A stretch of 64,000 bases of DNA from NCBI RefSeq assembly GCF_004912195.1, contig NZ_STGW01000007.1, forward strand, positions 118,235 through 182,234, read 5' to 3'. Shown piece by piece: positions 35,854-44,279 of the stretch (positions are counted from its first letter, which is position 1; each line of letters opens with the position of its first letter). The stretch is from Nocardioides caeni (lineage in GTDB: Bacteria > Actinomycetota > Actinomycetes > Propionibacteriales > Nocardioidaceae). The position numbers and the translations under genes are program-made. Under the pieces are notes generated by a model. The model was not told the DNA's origin and made no database searches. It worked only from the letters and a program-made list of their open reading frames with translations.

Positions 35854-36035
35854 GACGGATGTAACACGTCGTTTGACCACCTGCGGGGACCGTGTCGGAT
35901 GTACACGACCCGCGCAGCCGCCGAAATCGACGACACAGGTCGTGAACACCGGGCAACGACGTGTCACATGCGGTGCCCAGCCGACGACACGTCACGACCT
36001 GGGTCCGGCTCCACAGCGACTGGGAGGATGGCGTC

Positions 36036-37028
36036 ATGGCTCGCGTCGCACTCGTCCTCGGCTCCGGCGGCGCCCGCGGCTACGCCCACCTCGGCGCGGT
36101 GCAGGAGCTGCGGGAGCGCGGGCACGAGGTGGTCGCGGTGTCCGGTACGTCGATGGGCGCCCTCGTCGGCGGCCTGGTCGCCACCGGCCGGGACGAGGAG
36201 TTCGCCACCTGGGCCTCCACCCTGACCGGACGGCGGGTGCTGCGGCTGGCCGACCCCACCTGGGCGGGCGGCGGAGCCGCGACGGCCGAGCGACTGATGG
36301 AGGCGCTCGACGAGCTGGTCGGCGACGTCGTGATCGAGGACCTCCCGATCCCCTACACCGCGATCGCCACCGACCTGCTCGCGCGGCGCGAGGTGTGGTT
36401 CCAGCGCGGCCCGCTCCTGCCCGCGATCCGCGCCTCCATCGCCATCCCCGGCCTGTTCACGCCCTCCGTCGTCGACGGACGGGTTCTCGTCGACGGCGGT
36501 CTGCTGAACCCGCTCCCCCTGTCACCGACCGCCGCAGCGATCGCCGACTTCACCCTCGCCGTGTCCCTGCAGGGTCCGCGCGTTCCCGGAGAACCCGAGT
36601 CACCGGCCCGCGGCTTCTCGGTCCGCCGGGCCGAGTGGGCGGCCGACCTGCGCCGACGCCTCCGGCGGGGCGAGGATGCGGCGGCAACCGGCGCGGCGGT
36701 CGAGCCGGCGCCCCCGTCGTCGCCCCAGCCCCCTGTCCAGCCCCAGCCCCCGGTCCAGTCCCAGCCCCCGGTCCAGCCCCCGGCGCCCGTCTCGCCGCTC
36801 GACGCGGTCGACGTACGCCCGGACATGCGCACATCCGAAGTCGTCGCGATGTCCTTCGACGCGATGCAGAGCCTCATCACCCGCTACCGCATCGCGGCGT
36901 TGCCGCCGGACGTGCTCGTCACCGTGCCCCTCGGTGCGGCCCGGACGCTCGACTTCCACCGTGCCGACGAGCTGATCGCGCTCGGTCGGGAGCTGACCCG
37001 GATCGCCCTCGACGACGCGGGCCGCTGA
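36036..37028 (+). CDS. Patatin-like phospholipase, RssA type
   Basis: A 330-residue patatin-family serine hydrolase. The oxyanion-hole GSGGARGYAHLG is at about 9-20, the nucleophile serine in GTSMG at about 43 and the catalytic aspartate in DGG at about 160. An insertion at about 228-252 is rich in Pro and Gln with a repeated QPPVQ motif, encoded by near-identical CCAGCCCC repeats; this is not part of the catalytic fold. ATG at 36036 lies six bases after GAGGAT. It should hydrolyse acyl esters of phospholipids in the cytoplasm. Confidence 0.87.
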   Translation: MARVALVLGSGGARGYAHLGAVQELRERGHEVVAVSGTSMGALVGGLVATGRDEEFATWASTLTGRRVLRLADPTWAGGGAATAERLMEALDELVGDVVIEDLPIPYTAIATDLLARREVWFQRGPLLPAIRASIAIPGLFTPSVVDGRVLVDGGLLNPLPLSPTAAAIADFTLAVSLQGPRVPGEPESPARGFSVRRAEWAADLRRRLRRGEDAAATGAAVEPAPPSSPQPPVQPQPPVQSQPPVQPPAPVSPLDAVDVRPDMRTSEVVAMSFDAMQSLITRYRIAALPPDVLVTVPLGAARTLDFHRADELIALGRELTRIALDDAGR

Positions 37029-37092
37029 GGACCCGGTGACCGGTTGGCGCATTTGCCCTCCAGCACCGTCCCCCTCAGGGCATCATTCGCCC

Positions 37093-38640
37093 ATGGGCAT
37101 GGGGCTTGCATCGGACACGCGCGCCACGATCGCGGCGTTGCTGGCCCACGTCGCACCCGAGCCCCTGCCGGCCGAGCAGGCTATCGGCCTCCTCCAGGAC
37201 GTCCAGTGGACGGACGTCGCCGAGCTCGGGCGACTCGCCTACCACGCGTTGACCGGCGTCGACCCCGGCGACGGCGACCCGGCTACCCCCGGCGAGGTGC
37301 AGGCCGGGTTCCCACCCTTTGCCGCCGAGGTCCTGATGCGCGCCATCCTCGGACCCGACCACCGGCGCCCCACAGCCCAGGCGCTCCTCATCGTGCTCGA
37401 CACCGTGCCGACAGCCTCCTGGCCGACGGCGGGACGGCCGTTCGTGACGCTCCCCGAGACGCCGGCCGAGCCGGTCGCCGTCGAGGAGGCCGAGCCAGCC
37501 GGCCCGGCCGAGGCCGAGCCGGAGGCAGATCCGCAGGCAGAGCCGCAGGCAGACGTCGCGCCGTCGGTCGAGGACGGCCCCCCGTCGGAGAGCGCGCCGG
37601 AGAGCAGCCCGGAGAGCAGCGCCGGGCCTGAGATCGACACCACGCCGCCGGCACCGGTCGGCCGGGCAGCACTCCACGCCGAGTTCCGCAGCATGCTCAC
37701 CCCCTCACGGGAGGTGCCACGCTTCGATCCTCTGAGCGCCCCGCTTCCCGACGTGCTCGGCGACCCGCTGCGCCGCCGGATGGGAGACCCGCTCACCGAC
37801 CCCTGGCAGGACGACGAGGACGGCGGTGTCCCCGCGGACCAGGCCGTCGAGCCCGTCGAGACCGAGCCCGAGTTCGTCGAGGCCGAGCCCGTCGAGACCG
37901 AGCCGGAGTCCGTCGTGGCCCTCGAGCCGCCGCCGGCCGAGGAGCCGATCGACCAACCTCACCCGGAGCCGACCGACGAAGGGGCCCAGGAACCCATCGC
38001 GGAGCCTGTCCCCGAGCACGTCGAGGACCAGGCCGACCAGGCCGAGGAGCCGGAGCCGGTCTCCGCCCTCGCCGAGGAGCTGGAGCCCGCGACCGAGCCC
38101 GCCGAGGTCGTCCAGGTCGTCCAGGACACCGATCCGGCCGCACCGCGCGGCATGCACGAGGAGTTCCGCAACCTCGTCGACCCGTCGTTCCGCCCAGCGG
38201 CAACGCCGAGCGCACCGGCTCGCAACGCTCCCGTCGCCGCCGTCGATCCCATCGAGCGTCTCGAGGCGTTCGAGGCGCGATCAGGGTCCTCGCCCTCCAC
38301 GGAGGCGTCCGCGGGCGCGGCACGAGACGAGCTGTCCGACGCCGCGGTCCCCCGCCGGACCGACCGCCGGTCAGATCGCCGGCCAGATCGCCCGTCCGAT
38401 CCCGCCGGGCAGGGCAGCCGGCGGCGGGCTGTCGAGAGCCGGGAGACCGACGACGACACCGGTGCAGGCGACCGTCAGCAGACGCTGCTCCTCGTGGCCC
38501 TGCTGGTGGTGATCATCGTGCTGGGCATCGTCTTCGCCACGTCCCGCGGCGAGTCGGACGCCGACGGCTCCGACGACGCGCCGACCTCGCCTCAGGGGGC
38601 GAGCCTGGTCCTCGACCAGCCGGTGGACGACCGCGCGTAG
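37093..38640 (+). CDS. Single-pass membrane protein with kinase C-lobe remnant
   Basis: A 515-residue protein of unusual design. Residues about 36-105 look like the last third of a Ser/Thr kinase fold: a DVAELGRLAYHALTG helix-F segment and a HRRPTAQALL helix-I end, with no N-lobe, HRD or DFG. A long acidic Pro/Glu-rich linker follows and contains two copies of an (H)xEFR(S/N) motif (near residues 195 and 355). A membrane helix at about 464-484 and a short extracellular tail end the protein. I cannot assign a function; it could be a scaffold or signalling partner. The ATG at 37093 is six bases after CATCAT. Its last 49 bases overlap the end of pdxH. Confidence 0.75.
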   Translation: MGMGLASDTRATIAALLAHVAPEPLPAEQAIGLLQDVQWTDVAELGRLAYHALTGVDPGDGDPATPGEVQAGFPPFAAEVLMRAILGPDHRRPTAQALLIVLDTVPTASWPTAGRPFVTLPETPAEPVAVEEAEPAGPAEAEPEADPQAEPQADVAPSVEDGPPSESAPESSPESSAGPEIDTTPPAPVGRAALHAEFRSMLTPSREVPRFDPLSAPLPDVLGDPLRRRMGDPLTDPWQDDEDGGVPADQAVEPVETEPEFVEAEPVETEPESVVALEPPPAEEPIDQPHPEPTDEGAQEPIAEPVPEHVEDQADQAEEPEPVSALAEELEPATEPAEVVQVVQDTDPAAPRGMHEEFRNLVDPSFRPAATPSAPARNAPVAAVDPIERLEAFEARSGSSPSTEASAGAARDELSDAAVPRRTDRRSDRRPDRPSDPAGQGSRRRAVESRETDDDTGAGDRQQTLLLVALLVVIIVLGIVFATSRGESDADGSDDAPTSPQGASLVLDQPVDDRA

Positions 38641-39260
38641 TGCAGCCGGTCGTGGAGACGACCGCGCCGGCCCTGCCAGAACTCGAAGCTGGTCGGCCTC
38701 ACGCGATAGCCGCCCCACTCACCGGGCACCGGCACGTCCCCCTCGGCGAAGCGCTGCTCGGTCTCGGCGAGCCGCCGCTCGAGGTCCGCTCGGCCGTCGA
38801 TGACCTGCGACTGCGGCGACGCCCAGGCGCCCAGCTGCGCGCCGCGTGGGCGCGAGCGGAAGTACGCCGCCACCTCGTCGGGCGGCACCGGACGGGCGGT
38901 GCCCTCGACGCGGACCTGTCGCTCGAGCGCGTGCCAGGGAAAGAGCAGCGCGCACGCCGACTGCGCCGCCAGGGCGACCCCCTTGCGGGAGGCGGTGTTG
39001 GTGAAGAACGTGAAGCCCTCGGCCGGTCCCTCGGCGGCGACCCCCTTGAGCAGCACCATCCGCGCGGATGGCGAGCCGTCGGGGTCGACGGTCGCGACCA
39101 CCATGGCGTTCGGCTCGTGCAGGCCGGCGGCGACCGTGGTGGTGAACCACTGCTCCCACAGGGCCCATGGTCCCTCGGGTGCGTCCTCCTCGCGAAGGCC
39201 GATGTCGCCGTACTCCTGACGCAGGGCCGCCAGATCCACGGCAGCGTGCTCCCCGGGCAT
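38592..39260 (-). CDS. pdxH: Pyridoxamine 5'-phosphate oxidase
   Basis: A 222-residue FMN enzyme that oxidises PNP or PMP to pyridoxal 5'-phosphate, the last step of de novo and salvage vitamin B6 synthesis. Full PdxH features are visible: SARMVLLKG (about 64-72), FFTNTASRKG (85-94), RVEGTARPV (about 116-124), and the C-terminal RVRPTSFEFWQGRRGRLHDR plus RTRLAP end. The ATG at 39258-39260 is six bases after TAGCGT. The 3' end overlaps the convergent membrane-protein gene by 49 bp. Confidence 0.94.
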   Translation of the reverse strand: MPGEHAAVDLAALRQEYGDIGLREEDAPEGPWALWEQWFTTTVAAGLHEPNAMVVATVDPDGSPSARMVLLKGVAAEGPAEGFTFFTNTASRKGVALAAQSACALLFPWHALERQVRVEGTARPVPPDEVAAYFRSRPRGAQLGAWASPQSQVIDGRADLERRLAETEQRFAEGDVPVPGEWGGYRVRPTSFEFWQGRRGRLHDRLHYARSSTGWSRTRLAP

Positions 39261-39266
39261 GTGCCG

Positions 39267-39272
39267 ACGCTA
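39267..39272 (-). promoter_or_regulatory. -10 hexamer of leaderless pdxH
   Basis: TAGCGT on the minus strand, six bases, then the ATG at 39260. The pdxH mRNA is probably leaderless. The divergent citrate synthase gene starts at 39346 with a normal SD. Confidence 0.55.
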
Positions 39273-39345
39273 GCGCGTGCGGCACAATGCCGAGTGGCCC
39301 CGGCCACTCGCCGATGAGCCGCCCGCACGCACGAAGGAGTCGCCG

Positions 39346-40449
39346 ATGCCTGAGGTACACCACGGACTGGAGGGCGTCGTCGCCTTCGAGACGCAGATCG
39401 CGGAGCCCGACAAGGAGGGTTCGGCGCTGCGCTACCGCGGCGTCGACATCGAGGACCTCGCCGGCCGGGTGCCCTTCGAGAACGTGTGGGGTCTGCTGAT
39501 CGACGGCTCGTTCACCCCCGGCCTGCCGCCGGCCGAGGCCTTCAGCCTCCCGGTGCACACCGGCGACGTGCGGGTCGACGTCCAGGCCGCCATCGCCATG
39601 CTGGCGCCGGCCTTCGGCTTCGGACAGACCTACGACATCACCGACGAGCAGGCCCGCGAGGACCTCGCCCGCGTGGCCGTCATGGTGCTCTCCTACGCCG
39701 GCCAGTCGGCCCGCGACATCCACCTCCCCGTCGTCCCGCAGCGGCTCGTCGACGAGGGCAAGACCCTCGCCGAGAAGTTCCTGATCCGCTGGCGCGGCGA
39801 GGCCGACCCCAAGCACGCGCACGCGATCGACGCCTACTGGTCGTCGGCCGCCGAGCACGGCATGAACGCCTCGACCTTCACCGCCCGCGTCATCACCTCC
39901 ACCGGCGCCGACGTCGCGGCCGCCTTCTCCGGCGCGATCGGCGCGATGAGCGGCCCGCTGCACGGTGGCGCCCCCTCCCGCGTCCTCGGCATGATCGAGG
40001 AGGTCGAGAAGTCGGGCGACGCCCGCGCCTACGTCAAGAACCTGCTCGACTCCGGCGAGCGGCTGATGGGCTTCGGCCACCGCGTCTACCGCGCCGAGGA
40101 TCCCCGCGCCCGCGTGCTGCGCCGCACCGCCAAGGAGCTGGGCGCCGCCCGCTACGAGGTCGCCGAGGCGCTCGAGCAGGCCGCGCTCACCGAGCTCCGG
40201 GAGCGCCGCCCCGACCGCGTGCTGGAGACCAACGTCGAGTTCTGGGCCGCGATCGTCCTCGACTTCGCCGAGGTCCCCGCCAACATGTTCACCTCGATGT
40301 TCACCTGCGCCCGCACCGGTGGCTGGTCGGCGCACATCCTGGAGCAGAAGAAGACCGGCCGCCTGATCCGCCCGTCGGCGATCTACACCGGCCCCCCGAC
40401 CCGCCCCGCCAGCGACATCGAGGGCTGGAACGCCGACTGGGCCCAGTAG
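39346..40449 (+). CDS. Citrate synthase, type II-like short form
   Basis: A 367-residue citrate synthase-family enzyme. It has LRYRGVDIEDLAG (about 27-39), the catalytic His regions SGPLHGGAPSRV (about 203-214) and MGFGHRVY (about 243-250), and the conserved RPSAIYTGP near the end. The length and start fit Gram-positive citrate synthases of the CitA / 2-methylcitrate synthase branch, so either citrate or methylcitrate formation from oxaloacetate is possible. The ATG at 39346 is preceded by AAGGAG. Confidence 0.9.
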   Translation: MPEVHHGLEGVVAFETQIAEPDKEGSALRYRGVDIEDLAGRVPFENVWGLLIDGSFTPGLPPAEAFSLPVHTGDVRVDVQAAIAMLAPAFGFGQTYDITDEQAREDLARVAVMVLSYAGQSARDIHLPVVPQRLVDEGKTLAEKFLIRWRGEADPKHAHAIDAYWSSAAEHGMNASTFTARVITSTGADVAAAFSGAIGAMSGPLHGGAPSRVLGMIEEVEKSGDARAYVKNLLDSGERLMGFGHRVYRAEDPRARVLRRTAKELGAARYEVAEALEQAALTELRERRPDRVLETNVEFWAAIVLDFAEVPANMFTSMFTCARTGGWSAHILEQKKTGRLIRPSAIYTGPPTRPASDIEGWNADWAQ

Positions 40450-40453
40450 CCCA

Positions 40454-40587
40454 CGAAGTGTGGAGGTCTCTCGCGCGAGGTACGCCGGTTTCTTGCACGA
40501 GGTACGACAGTTTCTCGCCGTACCGAGAAACCTCCGCACTTCGGCCGAGAAACCTCCCCACCTCGTGCGAGAAACCACCCCACCTCG
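40454..40587. repeat. Mirror array of six 20-bp units, 22-bp period
   Basis: Three units in one orientation (40454-40473, 40476-40495, 40498-40517) face three in the other (40524-40543, 40546-40565, 40568-40587), with 2-bp spacers and a 6-bp centre. The unit consensus is CGAGAAACCTCCGCACCTCG or its complement. The array occupies nearly all of the 142-bp space between the citrate synthase stop (40449) and the convergent gene's stop (40592), so each arm can pair with the other over about 64 bp. Confidence 0.85.
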
Positions 40588-40591
40588 GCCG

Positions 40592-41191
40592 TCAGAGGCG
40601 GTCGGCGAACCACGAGGTCAGGCCGCGAGCCGCGGGGCGCGTGATCGAGACGTGGACGTGGTCGCGGTGGCGCAGCGTGGGTGAGCAGCGGCGCACGGTC
40701 GGGCACGACGAGCTGAGGTAGGGCTCGGGCCGGAAGCCGTCCCAGGCCGACCACATGCGGTCGGCCCAGATGACATACATGATGCCCATCCGGCGAGCGC
40801 GGACGTGCCGGTTGCCCGCCGCGTCCGGGGCGAAGATCGTCTCGAGGAAGCGGCGGACGCGCAGGCGGTCGGCCCTGCTGCGCACGTTGACGCCCCAGTC
40901 GAAGGCGCGTCCCTCCTTGTGCTCCGACGTCCCCGGACCGCAGGCACGCGAGATCGAGCCGAGACGGCCGCCGAAGGTCCGCACGGTCCAGCGGGCGAGG
41001 ACGACCGTCCCGGGCTTGGGGCGTGGCGAGCACCCCGTCTGCGGCTGGTACGACGCATAGGGCTCGAGCTCCGGCACCGGGCCAGCGACGGCGGCTCCGG
41101 CGGGGCTGGTGGGCCAGCCGAGGGCTCCGACCAGCACGATCACGAGCAGCAGGGCGGGGCGCGCGGTCGATGCGCGGCGGCGGTGGGACAC
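40592..41191 (-). CDS. Secreted D-Ala/M15-like peptidase-fold protein
   Basis: A 199-residue protein with an N-terminal signal peptide (hydrophobic stretch ARPALLLVIVLVGALGW about 9-25). The mature part has GTSEHKEGRAFDWGV (about 88-102) and HRDHVHVSI (about 178-186), the His/Asp/His layout reminiscent of M15 D-Ala-D-Ala carboxypeptidase-like (LAS) zinc peptidases and of actinobacterial extensin/hedgehog-type domains. The zinc ligands are plausible but I cannot prove catalysis. GTG at 41191 is chosen for its GGAG upstream; ATG at 41224 is an alternative. Confidence 0.7.
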   Translation of the reverse strand: MSHRRRASTARPALLLVIVLVGALGWPTSPAGAAVAGPVPELEPYASYQPQTGCSPRPKPGTVVLARWTVRTFGGRLGSISRACGPGTSEHKEGRAFDWGVNVRSRADRLRVRRFLETIFAPDAAGNRHVRARRMGIMYVIWADRMWSAWDGFRPEPYLSSSCPTVRRCSPTLRHRDHVHVSITRPAARGLTSWFADRL

Positions 41192-41271
41192 GGCGTACTC
41201 CAAAGGGGGCGACCCGATCCCCATCGGCCGGCGCACGGCCGGCCTGAGCCTCGACGCAGCCGGGAGTGTCA

Positions 41272-41295
41272 GCGACCCGACACATGTCGGGTCGC
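41272..41295. promoter_or_regulatory. 24-bp palindrome in divergent promoter region
   Basis: GCGACCCGACA and TGTCGGGTCGC are perfect 11-bp arms around CA. It lies in the 186-bp region between the M15-like gene and the protease gene, so it may be an operator controlling both. No regulator gene is adjacent. Confidence 0.5.
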
Positions 41296-41377
41296 GCACC
41301 CGACGGAGCGTCGCGTCGCGCGGATCGAGACTTCTCGGCATCGGGCCCGAAGGCCCACCGATCCCGAGGAGCCCACC

Positions 41378-42811
41378 ATGTCGCACACGATGAAGCACTC
41401 CGTCCGCGGCGCACTCGCCGCCACCGGCACCCTGGTCGCGCTGACCGCACTGACTGCGGTCGCCACCCCCGCCCAGGCCGAGGAGTCGGCGGCACCGACC
41501 GAGGCCGATCGTGCTGCCGAGGTCGCCGCGCTGACCCAGCCGGGCGTGGTGCAGGAGGAGATCTGGTTCGGCGCGAACGTGTGGAGCGAGACCCTCGGCG
41601 ACTACATCAGCGGCGAGCCGACGTGGGTCAGCTACGTCTGCAGCGGCTTCGTGGTCAGCCCCGACGGGTGGATCGCGACCGCCGGTCACTGCGTCTCCAA
41701 CGACCGGCAGGTCGCGGACGACATCGAGCAGCAGCTCATCGAGGAGTGGGTGGCGGACGACCCGACCTGGGACGCGGAGTTCCTGGCCAGCGACTTCTCG
41801 GTATTCACCGAGGACGTCGAGCGTGAGGTCTACGTGACCCTGCCGGCCGCAGTGACCGGCAGCGACGTCCGCGAGGACCTCCTCGCGCGGGTCATCGACG
41901 AGCAGACGGTCGAGCAGGGCGACGCCGCGCTGCTCAAGATCGAGGCGGACGGCCTCAACGGTCTCGCGCTGGCCGAGGCGGACCCGGAGATCGGGCAGGA
42001 GATCACGAGCGTCGGCTATCCGGCGATCGTCGAGGACGCGACCACCGATGACCTGACGCCGACCTTCCAGCCCGGCACGATCAGCTCGGAGAAGACCTTC
42101 GACGGTGAGTACACGCCCGTCTACCAGCTCAGCCAGGACCTCGAGGGCGGCATGAGTGGCGGACCGGTCGTCAACGGCGACGGCGAGGTGATCGGCCTGA
42201 TCAGCGCCGGCTTCGACGGCACCGACCTGAGCTACGCCGCGCCGGTGGCCCGCCTCACCGAGCTGCTGGCCGCCAACGGCGTCGACCCTGTCCTCTCCGA
42301 GTCGTCGACGGCCTTCCGCGACGGCGTCCGTGCCTTCTACGACAGCGACCGCGAGACGTCCGTCGCCCAGCTGCAGGCGGTCGTCGACGACCAGCCGCGC
42401 AACACTGCGGCAGCGGACTACCTGGAGCGCGCCGAGGCGCTGCCGGTCGCGGAGAAGCCGAAGGCGGACGACAAGGACGGCGAGGACGCCATGTCCAACG
42501 TCTGGATCATCGTCGGCATCGTCGCCGGGTCCACCGTCCTGATCGCGGCGATCGTCGTCGCCGCTGTCGCCGTCAGCCGGCGCCGGGCCACCCGGCAGAC
42601 CGCCTACGGCCAGGTCGGCTCGTGGCCCGCCCAGCCGGTCCAGCCGGTCGCGCCGGTCGCGCCCGGATTCGCCGCCCAGCCCGGCCAGCAGTACGCCCAG
42701 CAGCCCGGTCAGCAGCCCGGTCAGCAGTACGGTCAGCAGTACGGCCAGCCGCCGGTCGGCTTCGCCCCGCAGGGGCAGCCGTCGCCGACCACCCACCGCT
42801 GGCAGGGCTGA
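41378..42811 (+). CDS. Membrane-anchored trypsin-like serine protease
   Basis: A 477-residue protein. A signal peptide (about 1-34, ending TPAQA) precedes a chymotrypsin-fold domain with H104 in TAGHC, a likely D182 in EQGDAALLKI and S260 in GGMSGGPV. A TPR-like region (about 312-354) and an acidic linker lead to a membrane helix (374-400) with an Arg stop-transfer, then a Gln/Pro/Gly tail with repeated GQQYGQQ elements in the cytoplasm. The architecture places the protease outside the membrane, like MarP/HtrA types, but without a PDZ domain. ATG at 41378 is preceded by GAGGAGC. Confidence 0.87.
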   Translation: MSHTMKHSVRGALAATGTLVALTALTAVATPAQAEESAAPTEADRAAEVAALTQPGVVQEEIWFGANVWSETLGDYISGEPTWVSYVCSGFVVSPDGWIATAGHCVSNDRQVADDIEQQLIEEWVADDPTWDAEFLASDFSVFTEDVEREVYVTLPAAVTGSDVREDLLARVIDEQTVEQGDAALLKIEADGLNGLALAEADPEIGQEITSVGYPAIVEDATTDDLTPTFQPGTISSEKTFDGEYTPVYQLSQDLEGGMSGGPVVNGDGEVIGLISAGFDGTDLSYAAPVARLTELLAANGVDPVLSESSTAFRDGVRAFYDSDRETSVAQLQAVVDDQPRNTAAADYLERAEALPVAEKPKADDKDGEDAMSNVWIIVGIVAGSTVLIAAIVVAAVAVSRRRATRQTAYGQVGSWPAQPVQPVAPVAPGFAAQPGQQYAQQPGQQPGQQYGQQYGQPPVGFAPQGQPSPTTHRWQG

Positions 42812-42837
42812 CCTGCACCGCTCCCTCCCCCACTGCC

Positions 42838-42871
42838 CGGCGGGCGTCGACCACGAGGTCGGCGCCCGCCG
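42838..42871. terminator. Strong bidirectional hairpin
   Basis: CGGCGGGCG and CGCCCGCCG are perfect 9-bp arms, with inner GACC/GGTC pairing. It lies between the convergent protease and MocR genes. Confidence 0.65.
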
Positions 42872-42882
42872 TCGTGTCCCCC

Positions 42883-44211
42883 TCAGTGCGACAGCGCGGT
42901 GGCGATGACGGTCAGCGCCCGGTCGAGCTCGTCGTCGCTGGCTCCACCGAAGCCGACGACCAGGCCGCTCAGCCGGGTGCTGCGGCAGTAGTCGCGCAGC
43001 AGGTTGATCCGGAAGCCCGCCTCCTCGGCCGCCGTCCGCGCCCGGACCGCGCGGGCGTGGGGCAGCAGCCAGGTCGAGTACATCCCGGCGACCGGACCGG
43101 CCAGCTCGGCGTACGGCGACAGCGCGGCGACCACCCGCGGCGCGCGCTCGGCGTAGACCCGGCGGGCCGAGCGCACCACCGCGTCGACGTAGCCGTCGCG
43201 CAGCAGGGTGAGCATCGCCCGCTGGACCGGCCACGGCGGCACGTCGTGGGTCACCTCCCGGTGGGCGTCGAAGGCGTCGAGGATGCGGTCGGGCACGACT
43301 GCCCAGCCCAGCCGCAGGGTCGGCAGGATCGCCTTGGACGCGGTGCCGAGGTAGGCGACCCGGTCGGGGGCGAGGGTGGTCAGCGCGGGGACCGGCGCGA
43401 CGTCGTAGCGGAACTCGGAGTCGTAGTCGTCCTCGACCACGAGCGCCTCCGCCGCCCGGGCGGCCCCGAGCAGGGTGAGTCGGTCCGCGGCGGGCATGAC
43501 CCGTCCGAGCGGGTGCTGGTGGGCCGGGGTGACGTAGGCGGCGGCGCAGCCGGTCAGGTCGGTGACCGGCGCGAGGGCCGGAAGGTCGCGGACCTGACGC
43601 CCGGCCGCCTCGACGGCCGCGGCCGCGGCGCGGTAGCCCGGGTCCTCGATCGCCACCGCGCCGGGCGGCAGCGCGGCGAGGACGTGTCGCAGCCCGGCGC
43701 CGGTGCCACCCGTCAGCCGGACCGCTGCGGCGTCGACGGCCAGGCCCCGGGTGCGACCGAGCCGCTCGGCAAGGAGTCCGCGCCGCTCGGCCAACCCGCG
43801 CGGGTCGTCGTATCCGCGGGGCGGCGTGGCCGTCGACACCTCGCGCCACGCTCGCCGCCAGACCGCCTCGTGCCGCGGGTCGATCCAGGGCGTGCCCGCG
43901 TCGAGCATGACCAACGGCCGCTCCGCTCTCGCGGCGGTACGACGGCGGGCCGGTGTCGTGACGGGCCCGCGACCACCCGCGACCCAGGTCCCGGCGCCCC
44001 GCCGTGCCTCGATCCAGCCCTCGGCGAGCAGCTGGTCGAAGGCCTGCTCGGCCACGGCGCGGGAGACGCCGAGGTCGTGGGCGAGGCGGCGGGTGGCCGG
44101 CATCCGGTCGCCCGGCGCGAGGACGCCGGTGAGCACGAGCCGACGCACCTGATCGGCGAGCTGGGTGCCGAGGGGTCGCGGATCACCCCGGTCGATGCGG
44201 ACGGGCAACAT
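42883..44211 (-). CDS. MocR-type GntR/aminotransferase regulator
   Basis: A 442-residue fusion. The N-terminal GntR winged helix is TQLADQVRRLVLTG / ATRRLAHDLGVSRAVAEQAF (about 16-57). The C-terminal domain has a class I aminotransferase fold with the PLP-binding lysine in GTASKAILPTLRLGW. MocR proteins sense PLP or amino-PLP adducts (e.g. PdxR, GabR). The gene is divergent from a PNPOx-family gene, and direct repeats in the intergenic region look like its operator. I chose ATG at 44209-44211 because the HTH begins soon after; a longer form would read through the operator. Confidence 0.87.
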   Translation of the reverse strand: MLPVRIDRGDPRPLGTQLADQVRRLVLTGVLAPGDRMPATRRLAHDLGVSRAVAEQAFDQLLAEGWIEARRGAGTWVAGGRGPVTTPARRRTAARAERPLVMLDAGTPWIDPRHEAVWRRAWREVSTATPPRGYDDPRGLAERRGLLAERLGRTRGLAVDAAAVRLTGGTGAGLRHVLAALPPGAVAIEDPGYRAAAAAVEAAGRQVRDLPALAPVTDLTGCAAAYVTPAHQHPLGRVMPAADRLTLLGAARAAEALVVEDDYDSEFRYDVAPVPALTTLAPDRVAYLGTASKAILPTLRLGWAVVPDRILDAFDAHREVTHDVPPWPVQRAMLTLLRDGYVDAVVRSARRVYAERAPRVVAALSPYAELAGPVAGMYSTWLLPHARAVRARTAAEEAGFRINLLRDYCRSTRLSGLVVGFGGASDDELDRALTVIATALSH

Positions 44212-44214
44212 GAT

Positions 44215-44258
44215 TGGCCTGTCTGAACGGGTGCGAACTGGCCCGTGTGCACAGGCCA
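44215..44258. promoter_or_regulatory. MocR operator, direct plus inverted repeats
   Basis: TGGCCTGTCTG (44215-44225) and TGGCCCGTGTG (44239-44249) are direct repeats 24 bp apart, and CACAGGCCA (44250-44258) is inverted relative to them. Direct repeats with roughly two-turn spacing are typical of MocR dimer sites. Confidence 0.55.
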
Positions 44259-44279
44259 CTTGTCGAGGACCATGGTGCC

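Noticed and set aside
37036..37092. An upstream extension of the kinase-like membrane protein.
   Set aside because: The ATG at 37093 has a -10-like hexamer at the usual 6-nt distance, and the extra residues look like non-coding sequence.
40454..40587. Possible CRISPR array.
   Set aside because: The period is 22 bp with only 2-bp spacers, units invert at the centre, and no cas gene is present.
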